Shown here in pieces: positions 1 to 7,723 of a DNA stretch of 7,723 nt. The first letter of the stretch is position 1, and each line of letters opens with the position of its first letter. The stretch comes from Pseudomonadota bacterium (GTDB lineage Bacteria > Pseudomonadota > Gammaproteobacteria > Burkholderiales > Thiobacillaceae), in contig JAJYXA010000435.1 in NCBI GenBank assembly GCA_021791235.1, positions 1 to 7,723 on the forward strand. The letters are read 5' to 3'. The position numbers were made by a program, and so were the translations under genes. Below the pieces are notes generated by a model, which saw only the letters and a program-made list of their open reading frames with translations, had not been told where the DNA came from and did not search any database.

Positions 1-311
1 TAGCAAGGATGGCACTCCATGCCGATGCGCAGCGTGCCGCGCTCGCCCTGGGCGTACTGGCGCATGCGCTCTTCCGCATGCTCCAATTGCGGCAGCACCC
101 GGTTGGCGACCGCGAGCATGTACTGGCCGGCCTGGGTCAACCTTAGGCTGCGCCCCTCCCGCAGCCAGATGTCCGCGCCCAGTTTCGTTTCGAGCTTTTT
201 CATCGTATGGCTCAAGGCGGACTGGGTCAGGCACAGCACGCCGGCCGCCGCCGTCAGCGAGCCCTGCCGCTCTACCTCTCGGACGATGGACAAGTGAATT
301 TTCTCAAGCAT
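1..311 (-). CDS. metR: MetR, LysR-family regulator of methionine genes (3' end cut by window edge)
   Basis: The reading frame starts at the ATG at 311-309 and stays open to the left edge, so only the N-terminal ~103 residues are visible. They begin MLEKIHLSIVREVERQGSLT and contain a LysR-type winged helix-turn-helix at about residues 18-40 (core TQSALSHTMKKLE). The helical linker follows, then the start of the effector domain with RIGMECHPC near residues 95-103. From memory, E. coli MetR has closely matching TQSALSH and RIAIECHSC segments. MetR proteins use homocysteine as co-inducer and activate metE. Placement divergent from metE, sharing a 111-bp AT-rich region, is the classical metR-metE arrangement. 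The family call is very safe. The specific name rests on the ECHxC segment and the neighbour. The C-terminal ligand-binding part lies outside the window. Confidence 0.93.
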   Translation of the reverse strand, partial: MLEKIHLSIVREVERQGSLTAAAGVLCLTQSALSHTMKKLETKLGADIWLREGRSLRLTQAGQYMLAVANRVLPQLEHAEERMRQYAQGERGTLRIGMECHPC

Positions 312-422
312 TGCAACCAATGAATAAAAATAATCGTTTGTTGAAACAATACCATTTTATTTCATAATAAATCCAGCCTACCATGTTCGCACCTGATTAT
401 CTCGAACACATAAAGGCAAGAC
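312..422. promoter_or_regulatory. metR-metE divergent control region
   Basis: This 111-bp gap is strikingly AT-rich against its GC-rich surroundings, especially 320-372. It must carry the promoters of both metR (leftward) and metE (rightward), and in this family it also carries MetR binding sites. Two short symmetries are visible: TTGTT-GA-AACAA at 338-349, and TGAAA (342-346) facing TTTCA (360-364). Both overlap the proposed metE promoter. A TGAA half-site also occurs at 321-324. None exactly matches the MetR consensus TGAA-N5-TTCA, so operator positions are only suggestive. No convincing metR promoter was picked out. Confidence 0.6.
341..368 (+). promoter_or_regulatory. Predicted sigma70-type promoter of metE
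   Basis: A -35 element TTGAAA at 341-346 (5 of 6 consensus bases) is followed after 16 bp by a -10 element CATAAT at 363-368 (5 of 6). Transcription would start near 375, giving a leader of roughly 48 nt before the metE ATG. The -35 sits inside a short inverted repeat, which is compatible with LysR-type control. This is prediction by inspection only. Confidence 0.55.
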
Positions 423-2708
423 ATGGTCACGACACACAATCTCGGATTTCCGCGCATCGGCGCGCAACGTGAGCTGAAATTCGCCCTGGAGGCCTACTGG
501 AAGGGGCTGTCCTCGCGCGGTGAATTGAACGCGCTGGGCGCGCAACTGCGGCAACGGCACTGGGAGAACCAGGCCAGCCTCGACCTCGTGCCGGTGGGCG
601 ATTTTTCCTTCTATGACCAGGTGCTCGACATGAGCTTCACCCTGGGCAATCTGCCGGAGCGCGTGCGCGGCTTCCATGGCGATGTGCTGGACAACTATTT
701 CCGCGTCTCACGCGGCCGGTCGGCCCCGGACGCCGAGGATCACGGCGTGTGCTGCGGCGGCGTGCAGGCCGGCGAGATGACCAAGTGGTTCGACACCAAC
801 TACCACTACATCGTGCCTGAATTCAGCGCCGCGACCGAGTTCAAGCTGGATGCCGCGCGCCTGCTGGAACAACTGGCCGAAGCCCAGGCCCAGGGCGTCA
901 AAGCCAAGCCGGTCATCATCGGCCCGGTCACCTACCTCGCGATCGGCAAGACCAAGGACGATTCCGACAAGCTCGCGCTGCTGGAACGGCTGCTGCCGGT
1001 CTATGCGGAACTGCTGGAAACACTGGCCGCGCACGGCGTGGAATGGGTGCAGATCGACGAGCCGCTGCTGGTCACCGAACTCGACGCGGACTGGAAGCAC
1101 GCCTTCAACCTGGCCTACCATCAGATCAAGGCCTGCCGCGTGAAGCTGCTGCTGGCCACCTACTTCGGCGCCCTGCAGGAGAACTTGCACCTCGCCGCCA
1201 ACCTACCTGTGGCCGGCCTGCACATTGACGCGGTCAACGCCCGCGACGAAGTGCCCAGCCTGCTCAACTTGCTGCCCTCCCACAAGGTGGTCTCGCTGGG
1301 CGTCATCAATGGCCGCAACATCTGGAAGACCGATCTGAATGCCGTGCTCGACTGGCTGGAACCGGTGCATGAAAGGCTGGGCGATCGCCTGTGGCTCGCG
1401 CCGTCGTGCTCGCTGCTGCATGTGCCGGTCGATCTCTCCGGCGAACAGAAGCTCGACCCGGAAATCCGTTCCTGGCTGGCCTTCGCGCTGCAAAAGCTCG
1501 ACGAGTTGAAGGTGCTGGCTGCTGCGCTCAACCAGGGCCGTGCTGTCGTCCAGGCCGAGCTGGCCGACAACCGGGCCGCCATCGCCGCCCGCCGGGCTTC
1601 GCCGCGCGTGCACAATCCGGCGGTCAAGGTCGTGATCGCAGGGATCACCCCCGTGCTTGGCCAGCGCCAAAGCCCTTATGCGGTGCGCGCCAGGAAACAG
1701 GCCGCCTTGCTGAACTTGCCGGCTTATCCGACCACGACCATCGGTTCGTTCCCGCAAACCGCCGAAATCCGCCAGGCGCGCAGCCGGTTCAAGGCCGGCG
1801 AACTCGACGAGGCCGCCTACAAGGACGCCATGAGCGCCGAAATCGCCCGCTGCGTACGCGAGCAGGAGGCCCTGGGGCTCGACGTGCTGGTGCACGGCGA
1901 GGCCGAGCGCAACGACATGGTGGAATACTTCGGCGAGCAGCTCGACGGCTACGCCTTCAGCCAGTCCGGCTGGGTGCAGTCCTACGGCTCGCGCTGCGTG
2001 AAGCCGCCCATCCTGTTCGGCGACATCAGCCGCCCGCGGACGTTGACGGTCGAGTGGATCCAGTACGCCCAATCGCTCACGTCCAAGCCGATGAAAGGCA
2101 TGCTGACCGGCCCGGTCACGATCCTGAACTGGTCCTTCGTGCGCGACGACCAGCCGCGCTCGGTGTCGTGCAAGCAGCTAGCGCTGGCGATCCGCGAGGA
2201 GGTACTGGACCTGGAAAGAGCCGGGGTACGCGTGATCCAGATCGACGAGGCCGCGCTGCGCGAAGGATTGCCGCTGCGCCAGTCGCAATGGAAGGCGTAC
2301 CTCTCCTGCGCCGTGGAATCATTCCGCATCGCCGCCAACGGCGTGGCAGACGAAACGCAGATCCACACCCACATGTGCTACTCGGAGTTCAACGACATTA
2401 TGGCGTCGATCGCCGACATGGATGCCGACGTCATCACCATCGAAACCTCCCGTTCCGACATGGAGCTGCTCGACGCCTTCGACGACTTCAAGTATCCCAA
2501 CGAGATCGGCCCGGGCGTGTATGACATCCACTCACCCAACATCCCGAGCGAGCAACACATCGTCGATCTGATGAAGAAGGCCGCCGCGCGCATCCCTGCC
2601 GAGCGCCTGTGGGTCAACCCCGATTGCGGCCTGAAGACGCGGCAATGGGCGGAAGTGATCCCGGCGTTGCGCAACATGGTTGCCGCAGCCAAGACGCTGC
2701 GCGAGTAG
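423..2708 (+). CDS. metE: MetE, cobalamin-independent methionine synthase
   Basis: The 761-residue protein transfers a methyl group from 5-methyltetrahydropteroyltri-L-glutamate to homocysteine, the last step of methionine synthesis, without B12. It acts in the cytoplasm. The N-terminus ([20 protein letters not shown]) is the family signature. The second, catalytic barrel begins near residue 437 ([10 protein letters not shown]). The Zn-binding set is complete: His650 and Cys652 in [11 protein letters not shown], Glu674 in [11 protein letters not shown], and Cys735 in [12 protein letters not shown]. The 83-residue spacing between the two cysteines equals that of the E. coli enzyme (Cys643/Cys726). 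[14 protein letters not shown] (around 605-618) is also conserved. Length is slightly above E. coli MetE (753). Part of the excess is a short insert with Cys-Cys near residues 104-105, just before [17 protein letters not shown] at 413-416 lies 6 nt before the ATG and supports this start. It is divergent from metR and convergent with merR. Confidence 0.98.
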   Translation: MVTTHNLGFPRIGAQRELKFALEAYWKGLSSRGELNALGAQLRQRHWENQASLDLVPVGDFSFYDQVLDMSFTLGNLPERVRGFHGDVLDNYFRVSRGRSAPDAEDHGVCCGGVQAGEMTKWFDTNYHYIVPEFSAATEFKLDAARLLEQLAEAQAQGVKAKPVIIGPVTYLAIGKTKDDSDKLALLERLLPVYAELLETLAAHGVEWVQIDEPLLVTELDADWKHAFNLAYHQIKACRVKLLLATYFGALQENLHLAANLPVAGLHIDAVNARDEVPSLLNLLPSHKVVSLGVINGRNIWKTDLNAVLDWLEPVHERLGDRLWLAPSCSLLHVPVDLSGEQKLDPEIRSWLAFALQKLDELKVLAAALNQGRAVVQAELADNRAAIAARRASPRVHNPAVKVVIAGITPVLGQRQSPYAVRARKQAALLNLPAYPTTTIGSFPQTAEIRQARSRFKAGELDEAAYKDAMSAEIARCVREQEALGLDVLVHGEAERNDMVEYFGEQLDGYAFSQSGWVQSYGSRCVKPPILFGDISRPRTLTVEWIQYAQSLTSKPMKGMLTGPVTILNWSFVRDDQPRSVSCKQLALAIREEVLDLERAGVRVIQIDEAALREGLPLRQSQWKAYLSCAVESFRIAANGVADETQIHTHMCYSEFNDIMASIADMDADVITIETSRSDMELLDAFDDFKYPNEIGPGVYDIHSPNIPSEQHIVDLMKKAAARIPAERLWVNPDCGLKTRQWAEVIPALRNMVAAAKTLRE

Positions 2709-2741
2709 GGCAAAGCAAGCCGGCAAACCTGAGGGGTTCGG

Positions 2742-3146
2742 TCAGGACGCTTCCTGCAACGACTCGATCAAGGGGCAGGCGACCCTGCCCCGGCTGGCCG
2801 CGCAACGGTCGACGAGTCCGGTCAGTGCGGCTTCGATGCGCGCAAGGTCGGCCATGCGACGCCGGACATCAGCGAGCTTGTGCTCGGCGATCTCCCGAGC
2901 CTCGGCGCAATGCGTGCCGTCATCCAGCATCAGCAGTTGCGCAATCTCGTCCAGCGTGAAGCCGATCCACTGCGCTGCCTTGATGAAGCGCACCCGGGCC
3001 ACGGCATCCGCGCCATAGTGCCGAATGCCGCCCGCCGGCCTGGGTGGCTCGGACACGAGCCCCTTGCGCTGGTAGAAGCGGATCGTTTCGATATTCACAC
3101 CTGCGGCCCGCGCCAGCCCCGCGATAGTCAAATTTTTTTGCATCAT
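2742..3146 (-). CDS. merR: MerR, Hg(II)-responsive transcriptional regulator
   Basis: MerR binds the mer operator as a dimer, represses without mercury, and activates merTPA by untwisting DNA when Hg(II) is bound. With the chosen start the protein has 134 residues. It shows the winged helix-turn-helix ([20 protein letters not shown], about 6-25), the RKGL and GGIRHYG wing, then the dimerisation helix ending in the metal loop. All three Hg(II) ligands are present: Cys80 (DDGTHCAEA), Cys115 and Cys124 ([14 protein letters not shown]), matching Cys82, Cys117 and Cys126 of Tn501 MerR. This separates it from CueR, ZntR or PbrR relatives. The frame extends upstream to an ATG at 3164, but that codon lies inside the operator, and the predicted merR transcript starts at about 3166. 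The tandem ATG-ATG at 3146-3141 is therefore preferred. AGAGG lies directly before it, which favours the second ATG (3143) slightly on spacing. It is divergent from merT and convergent with metE (33-bp gap). Confidence 0.96.
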   Translation of the reverse strand: MMQKNLTIAGLARAAGVNIETIRFYQRKGLVSEPPRPAGGIRHYGADAVARVRFIKAAQWIGFTLDEIAQLLMLDDGTHCAEAREIAEHKLADVRRRMADLARIEAALTGLVDRCAASRGRVACPLIESLQEAS

Positions 3147-3150
3147 CCTC

Positions 3151-3182
3151 TTGACTCCGTACATTGGTACGGAATCTACCCT
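3151..3182 (+). promoter_or_regulatory. merTPA promoter with MerR operator dyad
   Basis: The -35 box TTGACT (3151-3156) is followed immediately by the MerR operator, CCGTAC-ATTG-GTACGG at 3157-3172. The dyad extends to a perfect 7+7 repeat at 3156-3173. The best -10 is TACCCT at 3177-3182, which matches the consensus at the T, A and final T. This gives a 20-bp spacer. The Tn501/Tn21 mer promoter has the same -35, the same half-sites and, as known, a 19-bp spacer. Over-long spacing with the regulator bound between the boxes is the hallmark of MerR-activated promoters. Identification of the operator is very secure; the exact -10 is less so. Confidence 0.9.
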
Positions 3183-3201
3183 GTGTTCGATCCGTATGCA
3201 A
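3173..3201 (-). promoter_or_regulatory. Predicted merR promoter overlapping the merT promoter
   Basis: Read leftward, TTGCAT (3201-3196) is followed after exactly 17 bp by TAGATT (3178-3173), with 3 of 6 and 4 of 6 consensus bases. Initiation would fall near 3166, within the MerR dyad. Its -10 overlaps the -10 of the opposite merT promoter. This is the known layout of Gram-negative mer operons, where MerR bound at one operator also represses its own gene. Support is pattern plus family knowledge. Confidence 0.45.
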
Positions 3202-3256
3202 AGCCATCGATTGCATCGCGTGCTCAGACTGATTCAACCACTGAATAGGAGGATAA
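3183..3256 (+). promoter_or_regulatory. merT leader with two small inverted repeats and a strong RBS
   Basis: This is the untranslated stretch between the mer promoter and merT. It holds ATGCAA (3196-3201) facing TTGCAT (3211-3216) across 9 nt, and ATTCA (3232-3236) facing TGAAT (3242-3246) across 5 nt. The latter abuts the Shine-Dalgarno AGGAGG (3247-3252), 4 nt before the merT ATG. The first repeat contains the predicted merR -35 element. Any role of either repeat in RNA folding is unproven, since both stems are short. Confidence 0.5.
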
Positions 3257-3613
3257 ATGTCGCAAGAAACGTCTGGCCGCTGGCCCCTCATCGGCGGTGT
3301 CATTGCCGCCGTCGCCGCCTCCCTGTGCTGCATCGGTCCCCTGGTGCTGGTCATGCTCGGCATCGGCGGGGCTTGGGTAGCCCATCTCGCCGTGCTGGAG
3401 CCGTTCAGGCCCTACTTTCTCGGAGCGGCCCTCATCGCCCTGTTCTTCGCCTGGAAGAAAATCTATCGCGCCCCGGCCGCGGCCGCCTGCACGCCGGGTT
3501 CCCTGTGCGCCCTGCCGCAGACCAACCGCATTTACAAAGTACTGTTCTGGATCGTGGCCGCGCTCGTCGCGCTCGCCCTGGTCTTCCCCTATCTCGCCCC
3601 GCTGTTCTATTAA
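3257..3613 (+). CDS. merT: MerT, mercuric ion transporter of the inner membrane
   Basis: MerT takes Hg(II) from periplasmic MerP and passes it through the inner membrane to MerA. The 118-residue protein has three hydrophobic segments (about 11-33, 45-65 and 93-115). The first holds the vicinal pair Cys24-Cys25 (SLCCIGPLVLV). The second pair, Cys78 and Cys84 (ACTPGSLCALPQ), is in the cytoplasmic loop between helices 2 and 3. This matches the Tn501 MerT layout, including VLEPFRPYFLGAALIALFFAW and the FPY...FY C-terminus. The start is fixed by AGGAGG 4 nt upstream. It is the first gene of the merTPA operon; merP follows after 13 nt. All known functional cysteines are present and there is no sign of damage. 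Confidence 0.97.
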   Translation: MSQETSGRWPLIGGVIAAVAASLCCIGPLVLVMLGIGGAWVAHLAVLEPFRPYFLGAALIALFFAWKKIYRAPAAAACTPGSLCALPQTNRIYKVLFWIVAALVALALVFPYLAPLFY

Positions 3614-3626
3614 ACCGGAGTCCATC

Positions 3627-5560
<1,934 letters not shown>

Positions 5561-5642
5561 TGCGACCGCGCACTACTCGACAACCGTGGAGTGGTCGAGC
5601 AGAGCAGTTTACTTACCGAAATACTTTGGCTAGCATACATCG
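5561..5642. other. Gap after merA, with a short inverted repeat
   Basis: This 82-bp gap separates merA from the next gene. CTCGAC (5576-5581) faces GTCGAG (5594-5599) across 12 nt, a 6-bp stem without a following T-run. It is weak as an intrinsic terminator and could equally be an operator or chance. A possible promoter for the downstream gene lies at 5608-5636. No merD, merE or other mer gene begins here. Confidence 0.35.
5608..5636 (+). promoter_or_regulatory. Predicted promoter of the small exported-protein gene
   Basis: TTTACT (5608-5613) and TAGCAT (5631-5636) are separated by exactly 17 bp, each matching 4 of 6 sigma70 consensus bases. A start 6-7 nt downstream falls at about 5643, the first base of the next ATG. 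No Shine-Dalgarno-like purine run precedes that ATG, so a leaderless transcript is possible. The evidence is pattern only. Confidence 0.4.
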
Positions 5643-6032
5643 ATGTTCCGCAAGAAAATATGCCGCCTTCTCGCTTTCTTCTGCGCCGTGGTACTGACGT
5701 TGACTCAGTTCGCGGTGGTGGCGTATGCCTGCCCGCAGCTGGCACCTTCCGCAGCGCAGGCTGCCGCCGAAGAAGCGGACATGCCGCCGGACTGCGCGCG
5801 TGAAATGGAGAGCAAACCCTCTCCGCTGTGCAAGGCGCACTGCGACCAGCTTGCACAGTCGGATCAGGTTCCGGCAATGCACCTCCTGCCGTTTGCATGG
5901 GTGGGACTCTGGGTCGTGTCGCACCTCGATCCCGTCGACCAGCCTTCCTCACGCGTCCTCCATAACGGCCCGATGTGGCTGACGGACGCCTCACCACCGC
6001 TTCGTATCCAGTACCAGGTTTTCCGGATTTAG
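5643..6032 (+). CDS. Small exported Cys-containing protein of unknown function, in a metal-efflux context
   Basis: The product has 129 residues and no function I can name. It starts MFRKKICRLLAFFCAVVLTL, a typical Sec signal (basic n-region, hydrophobic 9-27) ending AYA-Cys30. Signal peptidase I could cut after Ala29, leaving Cys30 first; AYAC is a poor lipobox, so lipidation is doubtful. The mature part has Cys30, Cys51 (MPPDC), Cys63 and Cys67 (LCKAHC), spaced as for metal binding or disulfides. A Trp-rich hydrophobic stretch (81-92) follows, and the end is SPPLRIQYQVFRI. The size, signal, cysteines and position just ahead of CusC/CusB-type genes suggest a periplasmic metal-handling accessory (inference). 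No clear RBS precedes the ATG; see the promoter at 5608-5636. It ends 71 nt before the outer membrane factor gene, with a strong hairpin between them. It is probably a real gene, given the convincing signal peptide. Confidence 0.8.
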   Translation: MFRKKICRLLAFFCAVVLTLTQFAVVAYACPQLAPSAAQAAAEEADMPPDCAREMESKPSPLCKAHCDQLAQSDQVPAMHLLPFAWVGLWVVSHLDPVDQPSSRVLHNGPMWLTDASPPLRIQYQVFRI

Positions 6033-6047
6033 GCCGCTTCGTTGTTT

Positions 6048-6081
6048 AAGACGGCGTCGCGTGAGCGCGACGCCTTGTCTT
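6048..6081 (+). terminator. Strong GC-rich hairpin, terminator or attenuator
   Basis: A perfect 9-bp stem, GGCGTCGCG (6053-6061) with CGCGACGCC (6066-6074), closes a TGAG tetraloop. It continues through a 2-nt TT bulge into AAGAC (6048-6052) pairing with GTCTT (6077-6081). The downstream arm is T-rich (TTGTCTTGTT from 6075) but not a pure U-run. It begins 16 nt after the stop of the small exported protein and ends about 11 nt before the RBS of the next gene. It may end the upstream transcript, or let only part of it read into the efflux genes. Confidence 0.65.
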
Positions 6082-6103
6082 GTTCAATCGAAGAGAGGTC
6101 GTC

Positions 6104-7366
6104 ATGTTTTCCCTCATCCCGTTTCAACCCGGGAAGCACATGGTCGTCGCCATGCTGCTTGCCGGTTTCAGCACGCTCAGCCACGCGCTGACGTTCGACG
6201 AAGCACTGCGCCTTGCCCAGGCGGATGCGCCTCAGATCAAGGCCCGCGAAGAAGACGTCGCGGCAGCGCAATCAAATTCATTGCCGGCGGGCGAGTTGCC
6301 CGACCCGAAACTTGTGCTCGGTGTGGATAACCTGCCGGTCAATGGGCCGGATGCCTACAGCGTATCGCGCGACTTCATGACCATGCGCCGCATCGGTGTT
6401 ATGCAGGAGTTTCCCAACGGCGCCAAGCGGCAGGCGCGTGTCGCGGTTGCGCAAGACAAGGTGGCGGTCGCCGAAGCGCAGACCCGCATTACGCGCCTGA
6501 CCATCCTGCGCGAAGCGGCCGTCGCGTGGATCGCGCGCAAGACCGTGGAGCAGGAGCTGGCACACATGGACGCCCTGCGGGCGGAGAACCGGCTGCTCGA
6601 TTCGGCGGTCAAGGCCATGCTTGCCGGCGGCAAGGGTACGCCCACCGACGCGGTCATGCCGCGGCAGGAGGCGGCATTGATCGAGGACCGTGCGGACGAG
6701 TTGCGCACGCGGCGCGAACAGGCCATCGCCACCCTCAAGCGGTGGATCGGCGCCGCAGCCGAAGAGCCTTTGCAGGGCACTTCGCCGGATTGGCCGATTT
6801 CGCGCGACGTGCTGACTCACGGTTTACACCGGCATCCGGAGCTGAACGCGTTCGATTCGCAGCAACGCATGCTCGACGCCGAGATCGGCGAAGCGCAGGC
6901 CGAGAAAAAACCGGACTGGGCGCTGGAGCTGGCCTACCAGCAGCGCGGCCCGCAGTTCAGCGACATGGTTTCGCTGCAGGTGAGCTTCGATCTGCCGATA
7001 TTCCCCGGTTCGCGCCAGGACCCGAAAATCGCCGCCAAACGCGCCGAGCGCGCGGGCCTGGATGCCGAGCGCGAGGCTACGCTGCGGGAACACGCCGCCA
7101 TGCTGGAATCGGACCTGGCCGAGTACCGGCGGCTCGCGAACGCCGTCAAGCGCCAGCGCGAGGCGTTGCTGCCGCTCGCCGACGAGAAAGTCGACCTGGC
7201 CATGGCGGCCTGGCGCGGCGGCAAAGGCAGCCTCGCCGAGGTGATTGCCGCGCGCCGCGAACACATCGATACGGAACTCAAGGCCATCGAGCTGGACGGG
7301 CAGCGCCGGCAAGTCGCCGCACGCCTGTACTACGCCTACGGCGATCACCCGGGAGCGCAACCATGA
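6104..7366 (+). CDS. TolC-family outer membrane factor of a CusCBA-type heavy-metal efflux system
   Basis: The 420-residue protein would form the outer-membrane channel of a tripartite RND metal pump (CusC/CzcC type). It starts MFSLIPFQPGKHMVVAMLLAG, with a signal peptide probably cut after SHA (about residue 29). LTFDEALRLAQADAPQI, the usual N-terminus of mature outer membrane efflux proteins, follows. Long Ala/Arg/Glu-rich amphipathic helices in two similar halves are visible (HPELNAFDSQQRMLDAEIG marks the second). A strand segment FSDMVSLQVSFDLPIFPGSR corresponds to the second beta-hairpin of the barrel. There is no cysteine at all, so it is not lipidated, unlike E. coli CusC. AGAGAGG (6092-6098) sits 5 nt before the chosen ATG; a TTG at 6080 in frame lies in the hairpin and is unlikely. 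The stop overlaps the next start as ATGA. Metal specificity is inferred from the adaptor. Confidence 0.92.
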   Translation: MFSLIPFQPGKHMVVAMLLAGFSTLSHALTFDEALRLAQADAPQIKAREEDVAAAQSNSLPAGELPDPKLVLGVDNLPVNGPDAYSVSRDFMTMRRIGVMQEFPNGAKRQARVAVAQDKVAVAEAQTRITRLTILREAAVAWIARKTVEQELAHMDALRAENRLLDSAVKAMLAGGKGTPTDAVMPRQEAALIEDRADELRTRREQAIATLKRWIGAAAEEPLQGTSPDWPISRDVLTHGLHRHPELNAFDSQQRMLDAEIGEAQAEKKPDWALELAYQQRGPQFSDMVSLQVSFDLPIFPGSRQDPKIAAKRAERAGLDAEREATLREHAAMLESDLAEYRRLANAVKRQREALLPLADEKVDLAMAAWRGGKGSLAEVIAARREHIDTELKAIELDGQRRQVAARLYYAYGDHPGAQP

Positions 7367-7723
7367 GAACGGGCATGAGCCAAACCAGAAAAATCTTACT
7401 GATCGCCGCAGCCGGTTCCGCCCTGCTCGCGCTCGGCGCAACCGGCGGCTGGTGGTGGGCCAGGCAGCCAGCGCCCATGGCAACAAAAACAGAACCCGTC
7501 AGTTCCCAGCCCAGGCAAGGCGAGGGCAAGGTGCTGTACTGGTATGACCCGATGGTTCCCCAGCAGCATTTCGACAAGCCGGGCAAGTCGCCTTTCATGG
7601 ATATGGCGCTGGTTCCAAAGTATGCCGATGCGAGCGGCGAGGCGGCGGGCGTGAAGATCGATCCGGCCGTCGCACAGAATCTCGGCGTGCGGTTGGCGAA
7701 GGTGGCGCGTATCCCGCTTGCCT
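7363..7723 (+). CDS. cusB: CusB-family periplasmic adaptor, copper/silver efflux (3' end cut by window edge)
   Basis: Only the first 120 residues are in the window. An N-terminal membrane anchor or signal (about 8-33, ending GGWWWA) is followed by a linker. A heavy-metal-binding domain comes next, with KVLYWYDPMVPQQHFDKPGK and SPFMDMALVPKYAD (about 56-88). Met64, Met79 and Met81 correspond in sequence and spacing to Met49, Met64 and Met66 of E. coli CusB, which bind Cu(I)/Ag(I). The start of the adaptor beta-barrel follows (VKIDPAVAQNLGVRLAKV). Adaptors of this kind collect metal in the periplasm and link the RND pump to the outer membrane factor. No cysteine is seen, so there is no lipid anchor. 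The ATG overlaps the preceding stop by 4 nt. The same frame also has a Met at residue 5. A CusA-like pump gene is expected downstream, unseen. Confidence 0.93.
   Translation, partial: MRTGMSQTRKILLIAAAGSALLALGATGGWWWARQPAPMATKTEPVSSQPRQGEGKVLYWYDPMVPQQHFDKPGKSPFMDMALVPKYADASGEAAGVKIDPAVAQNLGVRLAKVARIPLA

Noticed and set aside
1203..2072. Long minus-strand open frame (289 codons) inside metE
   Set aside because: It lies antisense to a fully conserved metE. Its translation is compositionally odd (His/Gly/Gln-rich) with no recognisable domain. Long antisense frames are expected in GC-rich coding DNA.
1391..2524. Plus-strand 377-codon open frame in another frame of metE
   Set aside because: Its translation is extremely Arg/Ala/Gly-rich, as produced by frame-shifted reading of GC-rich genes. 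metE itself is intact over the same span.
2720..2741. Possible terminator between convergent metE and merR (CCG-gca-AACC-tgagg-GGTT-CGG)
   Set aside because: The stem is only 4+3 bp with an internal loop and no T-run on either side, too weak to annotate. Something must end both transcripts in this 33-bp gap or beyond.
3147..3164. Upstream ATG extending merR by six residues
   Set aside because: The codon lies in the MerR operator, practically at the predicted merR transcription start. The extra residues are not part of the MerR fold.
5576..5599. Hairpin CTCGAC...GTCGAG as merA terminator
   Set aside because: The stem is 6 bp with a 12-nt loop and no U-tract, so it is noted only as a weak inverted repeat within the gap.
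6080..6103. TTG start giving the outer membrane factor eight extra residues
   Set aside because: The TTG sits in the hairpin stem with no RBS, while the ATG at 6104 has AGAGAGG 5 nt upstream and a good signal peptide.

Overview
The window is GC-rich, densely packed bacterial DNA with short intergenic gaps. Gene content points to a proteobacterium, most likely a beta- (or gamma-) proteobacterium. The grounds are a divergent metR/metE pair, a Gram-negative mer operon whose proteins resemble those of Tn501/Tn21, and a CusCB-type tripartite metal efflux system. The genus cannot be named from the sequence alone.

Left part (1-2708): metR, cut by the window edge, is on the minus strand. It is divergent from metE, the cobalamin-independent methionine synthase, on the plus strand. 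They share a short AT-rich intergenic region with a good sigma70-type promoter for metE. This is core metabolism.

Middle (2742-5560): a compact mercury-resistance locus. merR (minus) is divergent from merT-merP-merA (plus). The control region is unusually legible. It holds a perfect MerR dyad directly after a TTGACT -35 box, and a back-to-back merR promoter overlaps it. merT and merP supply the Hg(II) uptake route, and MerA reduces Hg(II) to Hg(0) in the cytoplasm. All diagnostic cysteines are present in MerR, MerT, MerP and MerA. No merB, merC, merD or merE lies in the window, and no transposase or resolvase.

Right part (5643-7723): a second metal-handling unit on the same strand. It starts with a small exported Cys-containing protein of unknown function, followed by a strong hairpin. 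Next come a TolC/CusC-family outer membrane factor and the start of a CusB-family periplasmic adaptor, cut by the right edge, which carries the three CusB-type Cu(I)/Ag(I) methionines. An RND pump gene (CusA/CzcA type) would be expected just outside the window.

Overall this looks like a small metal-resistance cluster (mercury, then copper/silver-type efflux) beside methionine biosynthesis genes. Most genes belong to known families. The least explained parts are the small exported protein at 5643-6032 with its possibly leaderless start, the strong hairpin after it, and the apparent 20-bp spacer of the mer promoter.
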